Numbered from the stretch's first letter, positions 18,467-26,925 are shown. The stretch: DNA of 64,000 nucleotides from an uncultured Flavobacteriaceae bacterium (GCA_947494565.1 CANLVG010000016.1:1-64000); one strand, 5' to 3'. The notes: generated by a model from the letters alone, not told the origin. Numbers and translations: made by a program.

Positions 18467-18959
18467 GGGCTGATAAGGTATCTTCGGTTTTTACCATAGC
18501 TTTGGCAATTTCCACATTCTGTATCCAGTTTTCGGTATCGGGTGTGATAGCCGCGTCTAAGTTCTCGTAATTGGCGATAAAACCACATGCCCTTCCAATG
18601 AATTCTTCTTGAACTTCATAGGAGAAATCAAGGCCATCGATGTTGCCCGCTTCGAAACCTTCATCGTCATCGGCCGAATCGATGATAAATAAAAATTCAG
18701 AGATATTCTCTCCGGGATTGAGCGGTATGGCAATCGAGTCAAGGCTGCCACGGTCAGTGAAGGTACTCACGGTCACCTCTTTTCCCGCTCCTACAACTCT
18801 GAGGCTCGGTACTTCCTTGAACTCGGTGGTGTTTTCTGCATCGTAAAAACGAATGACCAATTGAGGTGTATCTCCCTCAACACAAATATCATCTTTTTCG
18901 CATGCTGAGATCGCAGCGAATAAAAGTAGAATACAAAGAACGATCTTTATATAGTTCAT
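18447..18959 (-). CDS. DUF6452 lipoprotein
   Basis: A 170-residue lipoprotein (lipobox AISAC, Cys about residue 20). The mature part begins with acidic residues and contains two further Cys, in DDICVEGDTPQ and GRACGFIANY, which could form a disulfide. The pattern fits DUF6452. It lies four bases after rlmD and overlaps the DUF6048 gene. It probably works with the DUF6048 barrel at the outer membrane; that is inference from the overlap. Confidence 0.8.
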   Translation of the reverse strand: MNYIKIVLCILLLFAAISACEKDDICVEGDTPQLVIRFYDAENTTEFKEVPSLRVVGAGKEVTVSTFTDRGSLDSIAIPLNPGENISEFLFIIDSADDDEGFEAGNIDGLDFSYEVQEEFIGRACGFIANYENLDAAITPDTENWIQNVEIAKAMVKTEDTLSAHVKIFH

Positions 18960-18963
18960 GAGT

Positions 18964-20373
18964 CTATAACTTCTTTAAAAGTACGATATTTTCAACGTGA
19001 TGGGTCTGTGGAAACATATCTACGGGTTGTACTTTTTCTACCGTATACATTTCTTTCATCAACGCCAGATCCCTTGCCTGAGTGGCACTGTTACAACTGA
19101 CATAGACTACTTTAGAAGGGCCGACATTTAAAATCTGTTGTACCACATCTTTATGCATGCCATCCCGAGGAGGGTCAGTGATAATAAGGTCAGGTGCCCC
19201 ATGGGTCGCAATGAATTCTTCGTTCAAGATATTTTTCATGTCGCCTACATGAAAATCAAGGTTCTCCAAGCCGTTATTCTTAGCGTTCTCTTTGGCATCT
19301 TGAATGGCCTCAGGTACAGATTCGATTCCAATCACTTTTTTTGCATTTTTTGAGACGAATTGCGCAATGGTACCCGTTCCTGTATAAAGGTCATATACCA
19401 ATTCGGTTCCTGTTAAACCTGCTAATTCACGGGTCAGTTTATAAAGTTCGTAGGCCTGAGCGGAATTGGTCTGATAGAATGACTTTGCATTTATCTTGAA
19501 CTTCAAACCTTCCATTTCCTCAAAGATATGGTCGCGTCCGGAATGACAGATGACCTCTTGGTCATAGATGGTATCATTCTGTTTTTGATTAATGACATAA
19601 AGAATCGCGGTAATATCAGGAAAGGTTTCGGCCAAGTGGTTTAAAAGTAACTCACGTTTATCGGGTTGATCCTCGAAAAACTGAATCAGTACCATAACCT
19701 CTCCAATAGATGAGGTACGGATCATCAAGGTACGCAGCATGCCCTTTTGATGGCGCGGATTAAAAAATGGAATTTGATGCTGCTCTGCAAAAGCTTTGGT
19801 CTCTAATCGTATGGCATTTGACGGGTCGGCCTGTAAATGACATTTTTTAATATCGAGAATTTTATCCCACATACCGGGAATATGAAATCCCAATGCATTT
19901 TTATCGGCTATTTCGGTATCCGACTGTATCTCTTCGAGTGTCAACCAGCGGCTATCCGAAAAGGAGAACTCCATTTTGTTCCGATAAAAATACTGTTCTT
20001 TAGCACCGAGTATAGGGTTGATTTCAGGTAATTCAAGATGACCGATCCTAAGAAGGTTGTTCTCGACTTCTTTTTGCTTATACCATAGTTGATGTTCATA
20101 ACCCATGTGCTGCCACTTACATCCCCCACATGTGCCAAAATGGGAACAAACTGCTGCTACACGTTTATCCGACAACGCCTTAAATTCTATGGCATGACCC
20201 TCAAAGTAACTCTTTCGCTTCTTGGTCGTTTGAACATCGACAACATCTCCGGGTACGGTATTCGTCATGAAAATCACCCTACCATCAGGAGCTTTTCCGA
20301 TGGTTTTTCCCTTGGCACCAGCATCAATCACTTCGATATTCTCAAATATTTGACGCCTGTTCTTTTTTCGCAT
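18964..20373 (-). CDS. rlmD: 23S rRNA (uracil-5-)-methyltransferase RlmD
   Basis: A 469-residue TrmA/RlmD-type enzyme that adds a methyl group to C5 of a uracil in 23S rRNA (U1939 in E. coli numbering). A TRAM RNA-binding domain fills about 10-70. The [4Fe-4S] cluster Cys are seen in VCSHFGTCGGCKWQH and the later KKCHLQ. SAM binding is at YDLYTGTGTIAQF, and the catalytic motifs are DPPRDGMH and VVYVSCNSAT with the nucleophilic Cys. The start ATG lies only five bases after a TACTTTTG box, suggesting a leaderless mRNA. Confidence 0.95.
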   Translation of the reverse strand: MRKKNRRQIFENIEVIDAGAKGKTIGKAPDGRVIFMTNTVPGDVVDVQTTKKRKSYFEGHAIEFKALSDKRVAAVCSHFGTCGGCKWQHMGYEHQLWYKQKEVENNLLRIGHLELPEINPILGAKEQYFYRNKMEFSFSDSRWLTLEEIQSDTEIADKNALGFHIPGMWDKILDIKKCHLQADPSNAIRLETKAFAEQHQIPFFNPRHQKGMLRTLMIRTSSIGEVMVLIQFFEDQPDKRELLLNHLAETFPDITAILYVINQKQNDTIYDQEVICHSGRDHIFEEMEGLKFKINAKSFYQTNSAQAYELYKLTRELAGLTGTELVYDLYTGTGTIAQFVSKNAKKVIGIESVPEAIQDAKENAKNNGLENLDFHVGDMKNILNEEFIATHGAPDLIITDPPRDGMHKDVVQQILNVGPSKVVYVSCNSATQARDLALMKEMYTVEKVQPVDMFPQTHHVENIVLLKKL

Positions 20374-20378
20374 GAAAA

Positions 20379-20386
20379 CAAAAGTA
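20379..20386 (-). promoter_or_regulatory. -7 box for rlmD (leaderless arrangement)
   Basis: On the minus strand this reads TACTTTTG, a full match to TAnnTTTG. Its last base is five bases from the rlmD ATG, so the transcript would begin at or next to the start codon. The same TACTTTTG-N5-ATG layout occurs before the TrmH gene at 50110-50117. Confidence 0.5.
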
Positions 20387-20452
20387 TCAAAACCCTAGAA
20401 GTAATAACAACTATCTTTAAAAGGATATTCCTAAAAAAAGTTAAAAATAATT

Positions 20453-20477
20453 GAACTTTTTCGCCGAACGGCTGTCT
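20453..20477 (+). promoter_or_regulatory. ECF-type promoter ahead of the sigma gene
   Basis: GAAC (20453-20456) and GTCT (20474-20477) are separated by 17 bases, the classic -35/-10 pattern of ECF-sigma promoters. It lies about 20 bases before the ECF sigma gene start, which suggests autoregulation. Confidence 0.5.
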
Positions 20478-20495
20478 TTAGTTTAGAAACCAGAG

Positions 20496-21029
20496 ATGTC
20501 AGATACCGATAAAATATTCGATGGGTTGCTCGTTCTGCAATACAGAGCGGGTAATGCGGATGCGTTCCGTCTTTTGGTCTCACGTCACCACAAAAAACTG
20601 TGTAGACATGCCTATTGGTATACCCATGATATCGAAGCAGCGAAAGATGTCGCCCAAGACTGTTGGGGTTTGATTCTAGGGAAACTGCATACACTGCGAG
20701 ATCCGAATCTCTTCGGAAGTTGGGCGCTTCGCATCGTGACCCGAAAGGCGTTGGACTATTTGAAGAAAGAGAAGAGAGAACTGCAAGAGCGGAATGAATT
20801 TACCAGATCTAGTGCCAAAGGGGAAGATACCGATATGCAGGAAGCGAAAGAACAAAAATTGAGTAGCGCGATATTGGATTTGCCCCCTCACCAGCAACAG
20901 GTATTGCACTTGTTTTATAAAGAGAGTCATAGCTTGCGCGAAATCAGTAAAATTCTTGATGTCTCAGAGGGCACGGTCAAATCACGGTTGTTCCATGCAA
21001 GGGAAAAATTAAAATCAGTACTAAAATAA
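20496..21029 (+). CDS. ECF-family RNA polymerase sigma factor
   Basis: A 177-residue sigma-70 family protein with region 2 (about 15-85: FRLLVSRHHKKLCRHAYWY, DIEAAKDVAQDCW) and region 4 (about 115-170: LPPHQQQVLHLFYKESHSLREI, followed by VSEGTVKSRLFHAREKL). No region 3 is present, as expected for the ECF class. A GAAC-N17-GTCT promoter directly upstream suggests it drives its own expression. The gene ten bases downstream encodes a small membrane protein that could be its partner or anti-sigma factor, although no standard anti-sigma motif is present. Confidence 0.93.
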   Translation: MSDTDKIFDGLLVLQYRAGNADAFRLLVSRHHKKLCRHAYWYTHDIEAAKDVAQDCWGLILGKLHTLRDPNLFGSWALRIVTRKALDYLKKEKRELQERNEFTRSSAKGEDTDMQEAKEQKLSSAILDLPPHQQQVLHLFYKESHSLREISKILDVSEGTVKSRLFHAREKLKSVLK

Positions 21030-21039
21030 ACTAGAAATC

Positions 21040-21426
21040 ATGAAAACGGAAAAGGAGAAAATCGATGCGATTATCAAAGAAACATTGACAGCGGAAGAGG
21101 CCAAGTTTTATGAAGAACTGGAAGAGAAAAACCTCTTGGGAAAATTGGGGGAAGTCTATAGAAGTAAAGTGGGTTGGCTTGCCATTATCATGAACATCAT
21201 GCATCTGCTCCTCTTTGGGGTATTTGTATACTGTTTGGTTCGATTTTTTGGGACGGAGAGCACCAACGAGCTTATCAAGTGGGCATCGGCCGGATTTCTA
21301 TGCATGATTTTTATGGGCATGTTGAAATTGTATGTTTGGATGCAAATGGATAAGAACGATATTTTACGTGAACTAAAACGTCTTGAACTGCAGGTGGCGA
21401 CCTTAGCCCAAAAAGCCAATACCTGA
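21040..21426 (+). CDS. Small two-helix membrane protein, possible anti-sigma partner
   Basis: A 128-residue protein: an acidic/basic N-terminal cytoplasmic segment of about 45 residues, two hydrophobic helices (about 47-68 and 82-105), and a C-terminal amphipathic stretch. It follows the ECF sigma gene by ten bases and must share its transcript. Its N-terminus (IDAIIKETLTAEEAKFYEEL) is the type of short helical region that could hold a sigma factor, but it lacks the HxxxCxxC of zinc anti-sigma factors. I recall such genes being annotated as DUF6768, without certainty. Confidence 0.7.
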   Translation: MKTEKEKIDAIIKETLTAEEAKFYEELEEKNLLGKLGEVYRSKVGWLAIIMNIMHLLLFGVFVYCLVRFFGTESTNELIKWASAGFLCMIFMGMLKLYVWMQMDKNDILRELKRLELQVATLAQKANT

Positions 21427-21594
21427 CCACAGAACGAAAGAATCTGGGTATAACTAAAATATTTGGTAAATTAGCAGCTCTACAAGGATGATTTCTCTCC
21501 TACGCTGAATTTTCACCTCGATAACTATCGGGATTCGAAAGGAAAAAGGTACAGAAGGAATTACTGAAGTTTTATTTAAAAGTAATTTACAATC
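21427..21594. other. Spacer upstream of rocD
   Basis: This 168-base spacer has no gene that I can support. It contains a small hairpin CGATA-AC-TATCG (from about 21519), part of a CCTCGATAACTATCGGGATTC stretch that resembles short palindromes dispersed in flavobacterial genomes. A rocD promoter must lie here, but no full TAnnTTTG match is evident. Confidence 0.4.
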
Positions 21595-22875
21595 ATGTCA
21601 GTTTTAGAAAGAATCACTTCTAAAGATGCTATTGCATTGGAAGAAAAGCACGGTGCGCACAATTACCATCCACTACCAGTTGTCTTGAGTAGGGGAGAAG
21701 GTGTGTATGTTTGGGATGTGGAAGGAAACAAATACTATGATTTTCTCTCCGCCTATTCCGCGGTAAATCAAGGGCACTGCCATCCGAAAATAGTCGGTGC
21801 GATGGTCAATCAGGCCGAGACCTTGACCTTGACCTCACGGGCCTTTTATAATGATAGGTTGGGTCCTTACGAAAAGTATGTGACCGAAACCTTTGGTTTT
21901 GACAAACTCTTGCCGATGAATACCGGTGCTGAAGCTGTGGAAACAGCCTTGAAACTTTGTCGAAAATGGGCCTATGAGAAAAAAGGAATCCCAGAGAACG
22001 AAGCGCAGATCATTGTCTGCGAGAATAATTTTCATGGGCGTACGACAACCATTATTTCCTTTTCAAATGACCCCGTTGCCCGAAAGAATTTCGGACCCTA
22101 TACAGAAGGGTTTGTCAAAATAGCCTATGATAATATCGAAGCGCTCAAGGAGGCCTTGGAAGGCGGTACGAACATCGCTGGCTTTCTTGTGGAACCCATA
22201 CAGGGCGAAGCGGGGGTCTATGTTCCTTCAGATAATTATTTGAAAGAGGCCAAAGCACTCTGTGAGGCCCATAATGTGCTTTTCATTGCCGATGAGGTGC
22301 AGACGGGGATCGCCCGCACAGGCCGCTTATTGGCAACCTGTGGAAACTGTTCTTGCATCGATAAACATTGTAGCGGCACACCCGAAGTGAAACCCGATAT
22401 TTTGATTTTGGGAAAGGCGCTTTCCGGAGGGGCTTATCCTGTATCCGCGGTACTGGCAAACGATGCGATTATGGGCGTCATAAGACCGGGTAACCATGGG
22501 AGTACTTTTGGGGGCAACCCAATAGCGGCTGCCGTAGGAATGGCTGCGCTTGAAGTTGTAAAAGAAGAAGAGCTAGCACAAAACGCCTTCGAACTCGGTG
22601 TGTTGTTCCGAGATGAACTGAATAAGTTTATTCCTAACTGCTCCGTCGTGAAATCAGTTCGGGGAAAAGGACTACTGAACGCGATTTTAATAAATGATAC
22701 CGAAGAGAGTTCCACTGCTTGGGATATCTGTATGGCCTTAAAAGAGAATGGCCTCTTGGCCAAGCCTACCCACGGCAACATTATTCGATTCGCGCCTCCT
22801 TTGGTCATGAACAGAGAACAGCTGTTAGATTGTATATCCATTATCACAACGACACTCGCACAATTCGAGAAATAA
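21595..22875 (+). CDS. rocD: Ornithine aminotransferase
   Basis: A 426-residue class III PLP-dependent transaminase that converts ornithine plus 2-oxoglutarate to glutamate semialdehyde and glutamate. Family marks are [27 protein letters not shown], the EPIQGEAGV stretch, [12 protein letters not shown] and the PLP lysine in LGKALSGG. It carries an insert after [10 protein letters not shown] with Cys249, Cys252, Cys254 and Cys259 plus a His, which looks like a metal-binding or disulfide loop. A bidirectional terminator follows. The insert is not part of the enzyme core as I know it. Confidence 0.93.
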   Translation: MSVLERITSKDAIALEEKHGAHNYHPLPVVLSRGEGVYVWDVEGNKYYDFLSAYSAVNQGHCHPKIVGAMVNQAETLTLTSRAFYNDRLGPYEKYVTETFGFDKLLPMNTGAEAVETALKLCRKWAYEKKGIPENEAQIIVCENNFHGRTTTIISFSNDPVARKNFGPYTEGFVKIAYDNIEALKEALEGGTNIAGFLVEPIQGEAGVYVPSDNYLKEAKALCEAHNVLFIADEVQTGIARTGRLLATCGNCSCIDKHCSGTPEVKPDILILGKALSGGAYPVSAVLANDAIMGVIRPGNHGSTFGGNPIAAAVGMAALEVVKEEELAQNAFELGVLFRDELNKFIPNCSVVKSVRGKGLLNAILINDTEESSTAWDICMALKENGLLAKPTHGNIIRFAPPLVMNREQLLDCISIITTTLAQFEK

Positions 22876-22878
22876 AAA

Positions 22879-22908
22879 AATCCCCGAGCAATCGGGGATT
22901 TTCTTTTT
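22879..22908. terminator. Bidirectional terminator after rocD
   Basis: AATCCCCG (22879-22886) pairs with CGGGGATT (22893-22900). T-rich sequence follows on the plus strand and A-rich sequence precedes it, so it can stop transcription from both rocD and the converging minus-strand genes. Confidence 0.9.
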
Positions 22909-22922
22909 GTTGCTTACTTCCA

Positions 22923-23225
22923 TCAGCCCGCATTCGCTGCAGAAGCAAAAATCGCAATGAGCACACCAAAATAAACGATGCTCAATACCAGCATGATCGC
23001 TGAAAGGCCAATACCGATATAAGACAGTATTTTGCCGGTTTTTACGTTTTCAAGACCCGAATACTCTTCAGGGTTCTCATTGTAAATCCGTTCCGCTTTT
23101 TTTGCGTTCGAGAGGCCGATAAAACTAAAGATCGCCCCAAAGGGACCACAGCAAAAAAGCGTCGCTACTATAGAAACAATTCCGAAGGTCAAGGCGTTAC
23201 TTGCGCCTGGTAGTGGTTGATTCAT
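22923..23225 (-). CDS. CCC-motif small membrane protein, copy 2
   Basis: A 100-residue protein with two hydrophobic segments (about 8-33 and 68-95). The motif LFCCGPFGAIFSFIGLSNA and the following RIYNENPEEYSGLENVKTGKI region are shared with the gene just upstream (LLCCCFAGIPGILFGGIGLML, YQENPEGYSNYSQLKTAKI), so the two are tandem paralogues. The start at 23225 is chosen by comparison with that copy; a longer frame would add 34 non-homologous residues and overlap it. Function unknown. Confidence 0.8.
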   Translation of the reverse strand: MNQPLPGASNALTFGIVSIVATLFCCGPFGAIFSFIGLSNAKKAERIYNENPEEYSGLENVKTGKILSYIGIGLSAIMLVLSIVYFGVLIAIFASAANAG

Positions 23226-23226
23226 A

Positions 23227-23550
23227 TTATTGTAATTGTTCCATTGCTTCTTGTACTTTTTCCATATAGCCATCCCAGCCACCCATTTGAGAGATACTGA
23301 AACCTGTATATGCCAAATACAGTACACCGATCACCAAAGCGACAATTGCCAAGATCTTCGCGGTTTTAAGTTGGCTGTAATTGGAATACCCTTCCGGGTT
23401 TTCTTGGTATTTCTTCTCGTCTTTAAGGGCTAGCATTAATCCGATACCTCCGAACAAGATTCCCGGTATTCCCGCAAAACAGCAGCAAAGAAGACCGAAA
23501 ATAGAGAGTACGATCACAATGGTGACATTAGGTAATTTTTGTTGTTCCAT
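23227..23550 (-). CDS. CCC-motif small membrane protein, copy 1
   Basis: A 107-residue protein with two hydrophobic segments and the Cys-Cys-Cys motif in GLLCCCFAGIPG at the end of the first. Families of this kind are annotated in flavobacteria as CCC motif membrane proteins. A conserved polar loop (EKKYQENPEGYSNYSQLKTAK) links the helices and a charged tail follows. One base separates it from the next copy, so translation is likely coupled. Adjacent cysteines near the membrane might be lipidated or bind metal; neither is shown. Confidence 0.8.
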   Translation of the reverse strand: MEQQKLPNVTIVIVLSIFGLLCCCFAGIPGILFGGIGLMLALKDEKKYQENPEGYSNYSQLKTAKILAIVALVIGVLYLAYTGFSISQMGGWDGYMEKVQEAMEQLQ

Positions 23551-23571
23551 AATCTTAGGGTTGTTATTTAG

Positions 23572-23859
23572 TTATATGAATTTCAAAATATAATTGCTGA
23601 ATATCAATACCACACTGCTGATCATCAGCGTGAGGATTATTTTATTGGCATACTTGATTTTGAAAAAGGCATCCGCTAATAGAAAGGAAAACAAGGGTAT
23701 GAGCGTATAGATAGCTGGATACATTTCGAAAGCCGCAACAAAATCACCCTGAAATAAATGTGCAACAGACCGTTGAAGGCCACAGCCCGGACAGTCAACA
23801 CCAAGAATTTTCTTGGTAAAGCAGGGGAGCATATAGTCTTCAATATGGAATGCCAACAT
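23572..23859 (-). CDS. DUF2752 membrane protein
   Basis: A 95-residue protein with the DUF2752 signature GVDCPGCGLQRSVAHLFQGDFVAA and two hydrophobic helices after it. It is the first gene of a minus-strand group with the two CCC-motif proteins (21-base gap). The two Cys of DCPGC are invariant in the family and sit close to the membrane. Function is unknown; the constant pairing with other Cys-rich small membrane proteins hints at a shared process. Confidence 0.85.
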   Translation of the reverse strand: MLAFHIEDYMLPCFTKKILGVDCPGCGLQRSVAHLFQGDFVAAFEMYPAIYTLIPLFSFLLADAFFKIKYANKIILTLMISSVVLIFSNYILKFI

Positions 23860-23899
23860 GTTCAGGGAAAAAACGAATATATTCTCCGAAAATTACCAT

Positions 23900-23907
23900 T
23901 ATTTTTG
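23900..23907 (+). promoter_or_regulatory. -7 box for Smr gene
   Basis: TATTTTTG, a full TAnnTTTG match, ends 18 bases before the ATG of the Smr-domain gene. No clear -33 TTTG is seen. Confidence 0.45.
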
Positions 23908-23925
23908 GGGTTATAAAACAATTTC

Positions 23926-24468
23926 ATGGCAGATTTTCAAATCGGTGATTGGGTTGAGACCATAGATGATACCATTAAAGGAAGAATCATAGCAGTTGAA
24001 GACAGCACGGTCGTCATGCAAACCGGCGATGGTTTTGAAATGACGTTCAACACTTCCGAATTGGTGAAAATTCAAGAAGCGATTGTTGTCAATAACTATG
24101 AAGTTGCCCAAGTCAAGGCCGAGAAAGAAATTCCTAAGAAAAAGAAGAACAAGACGGTAAGGCCAAGGGAACGCAATGCTCCGCGAATGGAGGTAGACCT
24201 GCATATACACCAGTTGACCCCTTCTTCCAAAGGGATGAGCAACCATGAAATGCTCAATCTTCAAATGGATACCGCGAAACGGCAATTGGAATTTGCCATT
24301 CGCAAGCGTATTCAAAAAGTGGTCTTTATTCACGGAGTGGGTGAGGGGGTACTCAAAGAAGAACTAAAATATCTTTTTGGCAGGTACGACAATGTAAAAT
24401 ACTACGATGCGGACTATCAGAAGTATGGGCTAGGTGCAACCGAAGTGTACATTTATCAGAATATATAA
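23926..24468 (+). CDS. Smr-domain protein
   Basis: A 180-residue protein. An N-terminal small beta domain (FQIGDWVETIDDTIKGRI, about 1-60) is like the DUF2027 region of Bacteroidota Smr proteins; a basic linker (KKKKNK) follows. The Smr domain fills about 90-180: EVDLHIHQL, then VVFIHGVGEGVLKEEL and YGLGATEVYI. Smr domains nick or bind nucleic acids, and the D-H-H/HGxG residues of the active members are present. Length and layout suggest a stand-alone relative, not MutS2. It is tail to tail with the lipoprotein gene (one base between stops). Confidence 0.88.
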   Translation: MADFQIGDWVETIDDTIKGRIIAVEDSTVVMQTGDGFEMTFNTSELVKIQEAIVVNNYEVAQVKAEKEIPKKKKNKTVRPRERNAPRMEVDLHIHQLTPSSKGMSNHEMLNLQMDTAKRQLEFAIRKRIQKVVFIHGVGEGVLKEELKYLFGRYDNVKYYDADYQKYGLGATEVYIYQNI

Positions 24469-24469
24469 A

Positions 24470-25006
24470 TTACAGCTCTTCTTCAACAGGGACGGCCGTC
24501 GTAACCGTTCCGAAATTATTGATACTCAAATCGGTAATACGGTCGTTTTCCGAGGTGACCAGTGAAATACCACTTAAAGTAATGCTATGCTCATAGTTGG
24601 TGGCATCGGAACTTAGGGTCGTGGTGATGAAAACCGTACCCCCTTCAGCTATGATTTCCTCGACCACGGTGGGTGTAGTCAGGGGGATATCACTACAGAA
24701 GTAATCATTGGAAACCTGGTCTGAAAATATACGGTAGGTAACCTTTGCAGGTCCTGAGGCACTAACGGTCCTCTCGATTTCAGTGGTGGAGACCTCGTTC
24801 AGAATCGCATCTGCGGGAAGTTCCAAAATCAAGGCTTCGGTATCGTTCAATTTAAACAGTACGTTCGCCACCTCCGCCATTACAGGATTGTCGTCACATA
24901 CCTCGATATTGGCACTGTCAAAATCCAATGTCTCAATCTGAAGATCCCCGTCATCGCAGGCAAAAAAAACCAGCAACGAAAAAGTCAAAACCAAGTTTTT
25001 AAGCAT
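24470..25006 (-). CDS. Uncharacterised lipoprotein
   Basis: A 178-residue lipoprotein (lipobox VFFAC followed by DDGD, an acidic start common for flavobacterial surface lipoproteins). The mature part is strand-rich with three further Cys and has no domain I recognise. A TAAATTTG box lies four bases before the ATG, so the mRNA may be leaderless. No functional clue from neighbours. Confidence 0.72.
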   Translation of the reverse strand: MLKNLVLTFSLLVFFACDDGDLQIETLDFDSANIEVCDDNPVMAEVANVLFKLNDTEALILELPADAILNEVSTTEIERTVSASGPAKVTYRIFSDQVSNDYFCSDIPLTTPTVVEEIIAEGGTVFITTTLSSDATNYEHSITLSGISLVTSENDRITDLSINNFGTVTTAVPVEEEL

Positions 25007-25010
25007 GCAC

Positions 25011-25018
25011 CAAATTTA
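25011..25018 (-). promoter_or_regulatory. -7 box for lipoprotein gene (leaderless arrangement)
   Basis: Minus-strand TAAATTTG ends four bases before the ATG at 25006, implying transcription begins at about the start codon. Confidence 0.45.
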
Positions 25019-25074
25019 CTTGAAATAAACTATAAGTTTAGTCTTCATTCACTAGAAATTAACTTTATTTCAAT

Positions 25075-25082
25075 TAATTTTG
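25075..25082 (+). promoter_or_regulatory. -7 box for cysteine desulfurase
   Basis: TAATTTTG, a full TAnnTTTG match, ends 22 bases before the start codon at 25105. Confidence 0.45.
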
Positions 25083-25104
25083 GCAAGCTTAAATTTGAGG
25101 TGAT

Positions 25105-26250
25105 ATGGAAAAGGTATACCTAGATAATGCCGCGACAACACAAGTAAGGGGTACTGTAATCGAAAAGATGCAAGACGCTCTGAGTAATTTTTATGGGAAT
25201 CCTTCTTCGACCCACAGTTTTGGAAGAACGGCAAAAACAGGAGTTGAAAGTGCGCGAAAGACGATAGCCAAGTACATGAATGCCCACCCTTCTGAGATCA
25301 TCTTTACCTCTGGTGGTACCGAGGCTGACAACATGATACTACGGTGTGCAGTGCGTGATTTGGGTGTTGAGACCATTATCACGACTAAAATCGAACACCA
25401 TGCTGTGCTGCATACGGTGGAAGAACTTCATGAAAAACTTGGCATTGCCCTTCATTTTGTGGAACTGGATAGTGATGGTAATCCTGAAATGAGCCATTTA
25501 AAGTCCTTGTTGGAGGCAGACGAATCCAAAAAAATGGTCAGTCTCATGCATATCAACAATGAGGTGGGAAATAAAATCGACTTGGACGTTATCTGTAGCT
25601 TGTGTCAAGAACACAACGCACTATTCCATTCGGATACGGTGCAGTCCATCGGGCATTTTTCATGGGATGTGCAAAAAACGCCGGTTGACTTTCTAACGGC
25701 AGCGGCACACAAGTTTCATGGGCCAAAGGGCATCGGGTTTGCCTATATTAAAAAGAATTCTGGATTGGGCTGTATGATTTCAGGAGGCTCACAAGAACGG
25801 GGTTATCGGGCAGGGACAGAATCATATCATAATATCGTAGGACTCGAAGAAGCGTTTATTGCGGCTTACGACAACTTGGATGAAGAAGCGGCCTATGTAT
25901 CCGACCTAAAACGCTATTTTATTGAAAGGATAACCGAAGAAATTCCGGATATCAAATTCAATGGACTTTCAGGTAGTCTAGAAAAAAGTACGTATACGTT
26001 GGTCAATGTTTGCCTACCTATGGACCCCCAGAAAGCATTGATGCTCTTATTTCATCTAGATTTGAAAGGAATCGCTTGTTCTAAAGGGAGTGCCTGTCAA
26101 TCAGGGAGCAATAAGGGTTCTCACGTACTTACGGAGCTTTTGAGCGAAGAAGATCTTCAAAAGCCATCGGTACGGTTTTCATTTTCCAAATATAACACCA
26201 AAGAGGAGCTCGATTACACGATTGGGGTATTGAAGGAATTTATGGCTTAG
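25105..26250 (+). CDS. Cysteine desulfurase (NifS/IscS-like)
   Basis: A 381-residue class V PLP enzyme that releases sulfur from cysteine for Fe-S clusters, thiolation or cofactors. Marks are YLDNAATT, NPSSTHSFGR, FTSGGTEADN, TKIEHHAVL, the PLP lysine in AAHKFHGPKG, and the active-site Cys in KGSACQSGS. The short loop around the Cys places it with the NifS/IscS group rather than SufS. No iscU or sufE lies nearby. It could provide sulfur to the molybdopterin pathway (moeB rhodanese domain), but that is only a possibility. Confidence 0.92.
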   Translation: MEKVYLDNAATTQVRGTVIEKMQDALSNFYGNPSSTHSFGRTAKTGVESARKTIAKYMNAHPSEIIFTSGGTEADNMILRCAVRDLGVETIITTKIEHHAVLHTVEELHEKLGIALHFVELDSDGNPEMSHLKSLLEADESKKMVSLMHINNEVGNKIDLDVICSLCQEHNALFHSDTVQSIGHFSWDVQKTPVDFLTAAAHKFHGPKGIGFAYIKKNSGLGCMISGGSQERGYRAGTESYHNIVGLEEAFIAAYDNLDEEAAYVSDLKRYFIERITEEIPDIKFNGLSGSLEKSTYTLVNVCLPMDPQKALMLLFHLDLKGIACSKGSACQSGSNKGSHVLTELLSEEDLQKPSVRFSFSKYNTKEELDYTIGVLKEFMA

Positions 26251-26256
26251 TAAGTA

Positions 26257-26925
26257 TTAACCATTGGATTTTTTCCCTCTTTTTCGATCTTTTCGTTTTT
26301 CGCGATCATACGGAAATTTCCGGGTCGCCAATTTCATCATACGGTCAATAAGGTCATCGGTATTCCTTCCTGATTTTTTATTGATTTCCTTTTCGTATTT
26401 CCAGAGGAGTTTTCCAGTGATACCATCGCTTATTTTTATACCGATGCGCCCGTAATTGGCATCCCCCAGAAAGTAATCGAGAAAACTGAAATCATCGGGA
26501 ATACCCTTTGATAACAAAATGTTTAGGTCAAGATTGCCACTGATGATACCATCGACGTTCAATATGTCGCTTAGTTCCTTGATTGTATATACATCGATAT
26601 TTTCATAAGTGATATTATTTTGAGCTAATATGGCGTTGGTGTTTTTGATGTTTTGGAAATCTACCGAAAATTTCTTTTTCTTTTTCCGTTTCGAAAAATA
26701 GGTTTCCAAGGCGTTTTGAACGGCGTAGCCTTCCATCTCTTCCCGTTGCTTTAATTCTTCTTTGGTGACGCCATCTTCCAAATCAAGATGGGTCAAAAAC
26801 GGCATGATCGCAAGCATCTCATGGCTTTGACTAAGGTCGTCGAATTTTGAACTCTCATAGATATTCTTCTGGGAGTAAGACGAGACGTATGAAAATAAAA
26901 AGGCAATTAAGATACCGTACTTCAT
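26257..26925 (-). CDS. Exported protein of unknown function
   Basis: A 222-residue protein with a signal peptide (MKYGILIAFLFSYVSSYSQ). The mature part shows a pattern reminiscent of periplasmic TolB-N/CsgG-like domains: an initial MLAIMPF strand, a helix with AVQNALETYF, ITYENIDVYTIKELSDILNVDGIISGNL, and a late GRIGIKISDGITGKLLWKYEKEI. It ends in a strongly basic tail (about 25 residues). It follows the TonB receptor gene by 53 bases on the same strand and may belong to that operon. Function not known. Confidence 0.7.
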   Translation of the reverse strand: MKYGILIAFLFSYVSSYSQKNIYESSKFDDLSQSHEMLAIMPFLTHLDLEDGVTKEELKQREEMEGYAVQNALETYFSKRKKKKKFSVDFQNIKNTNAILAQNNITYENIDVYTIKELSDILNVDGIISGNLDLNILLSKGIPDDFSFLDYFLGDANYGRIGIKISDGITGKLLWKYEKEINKKSGRNTDDLIDRMMKLATRKFPYDREKRKDRKRGKKSNG

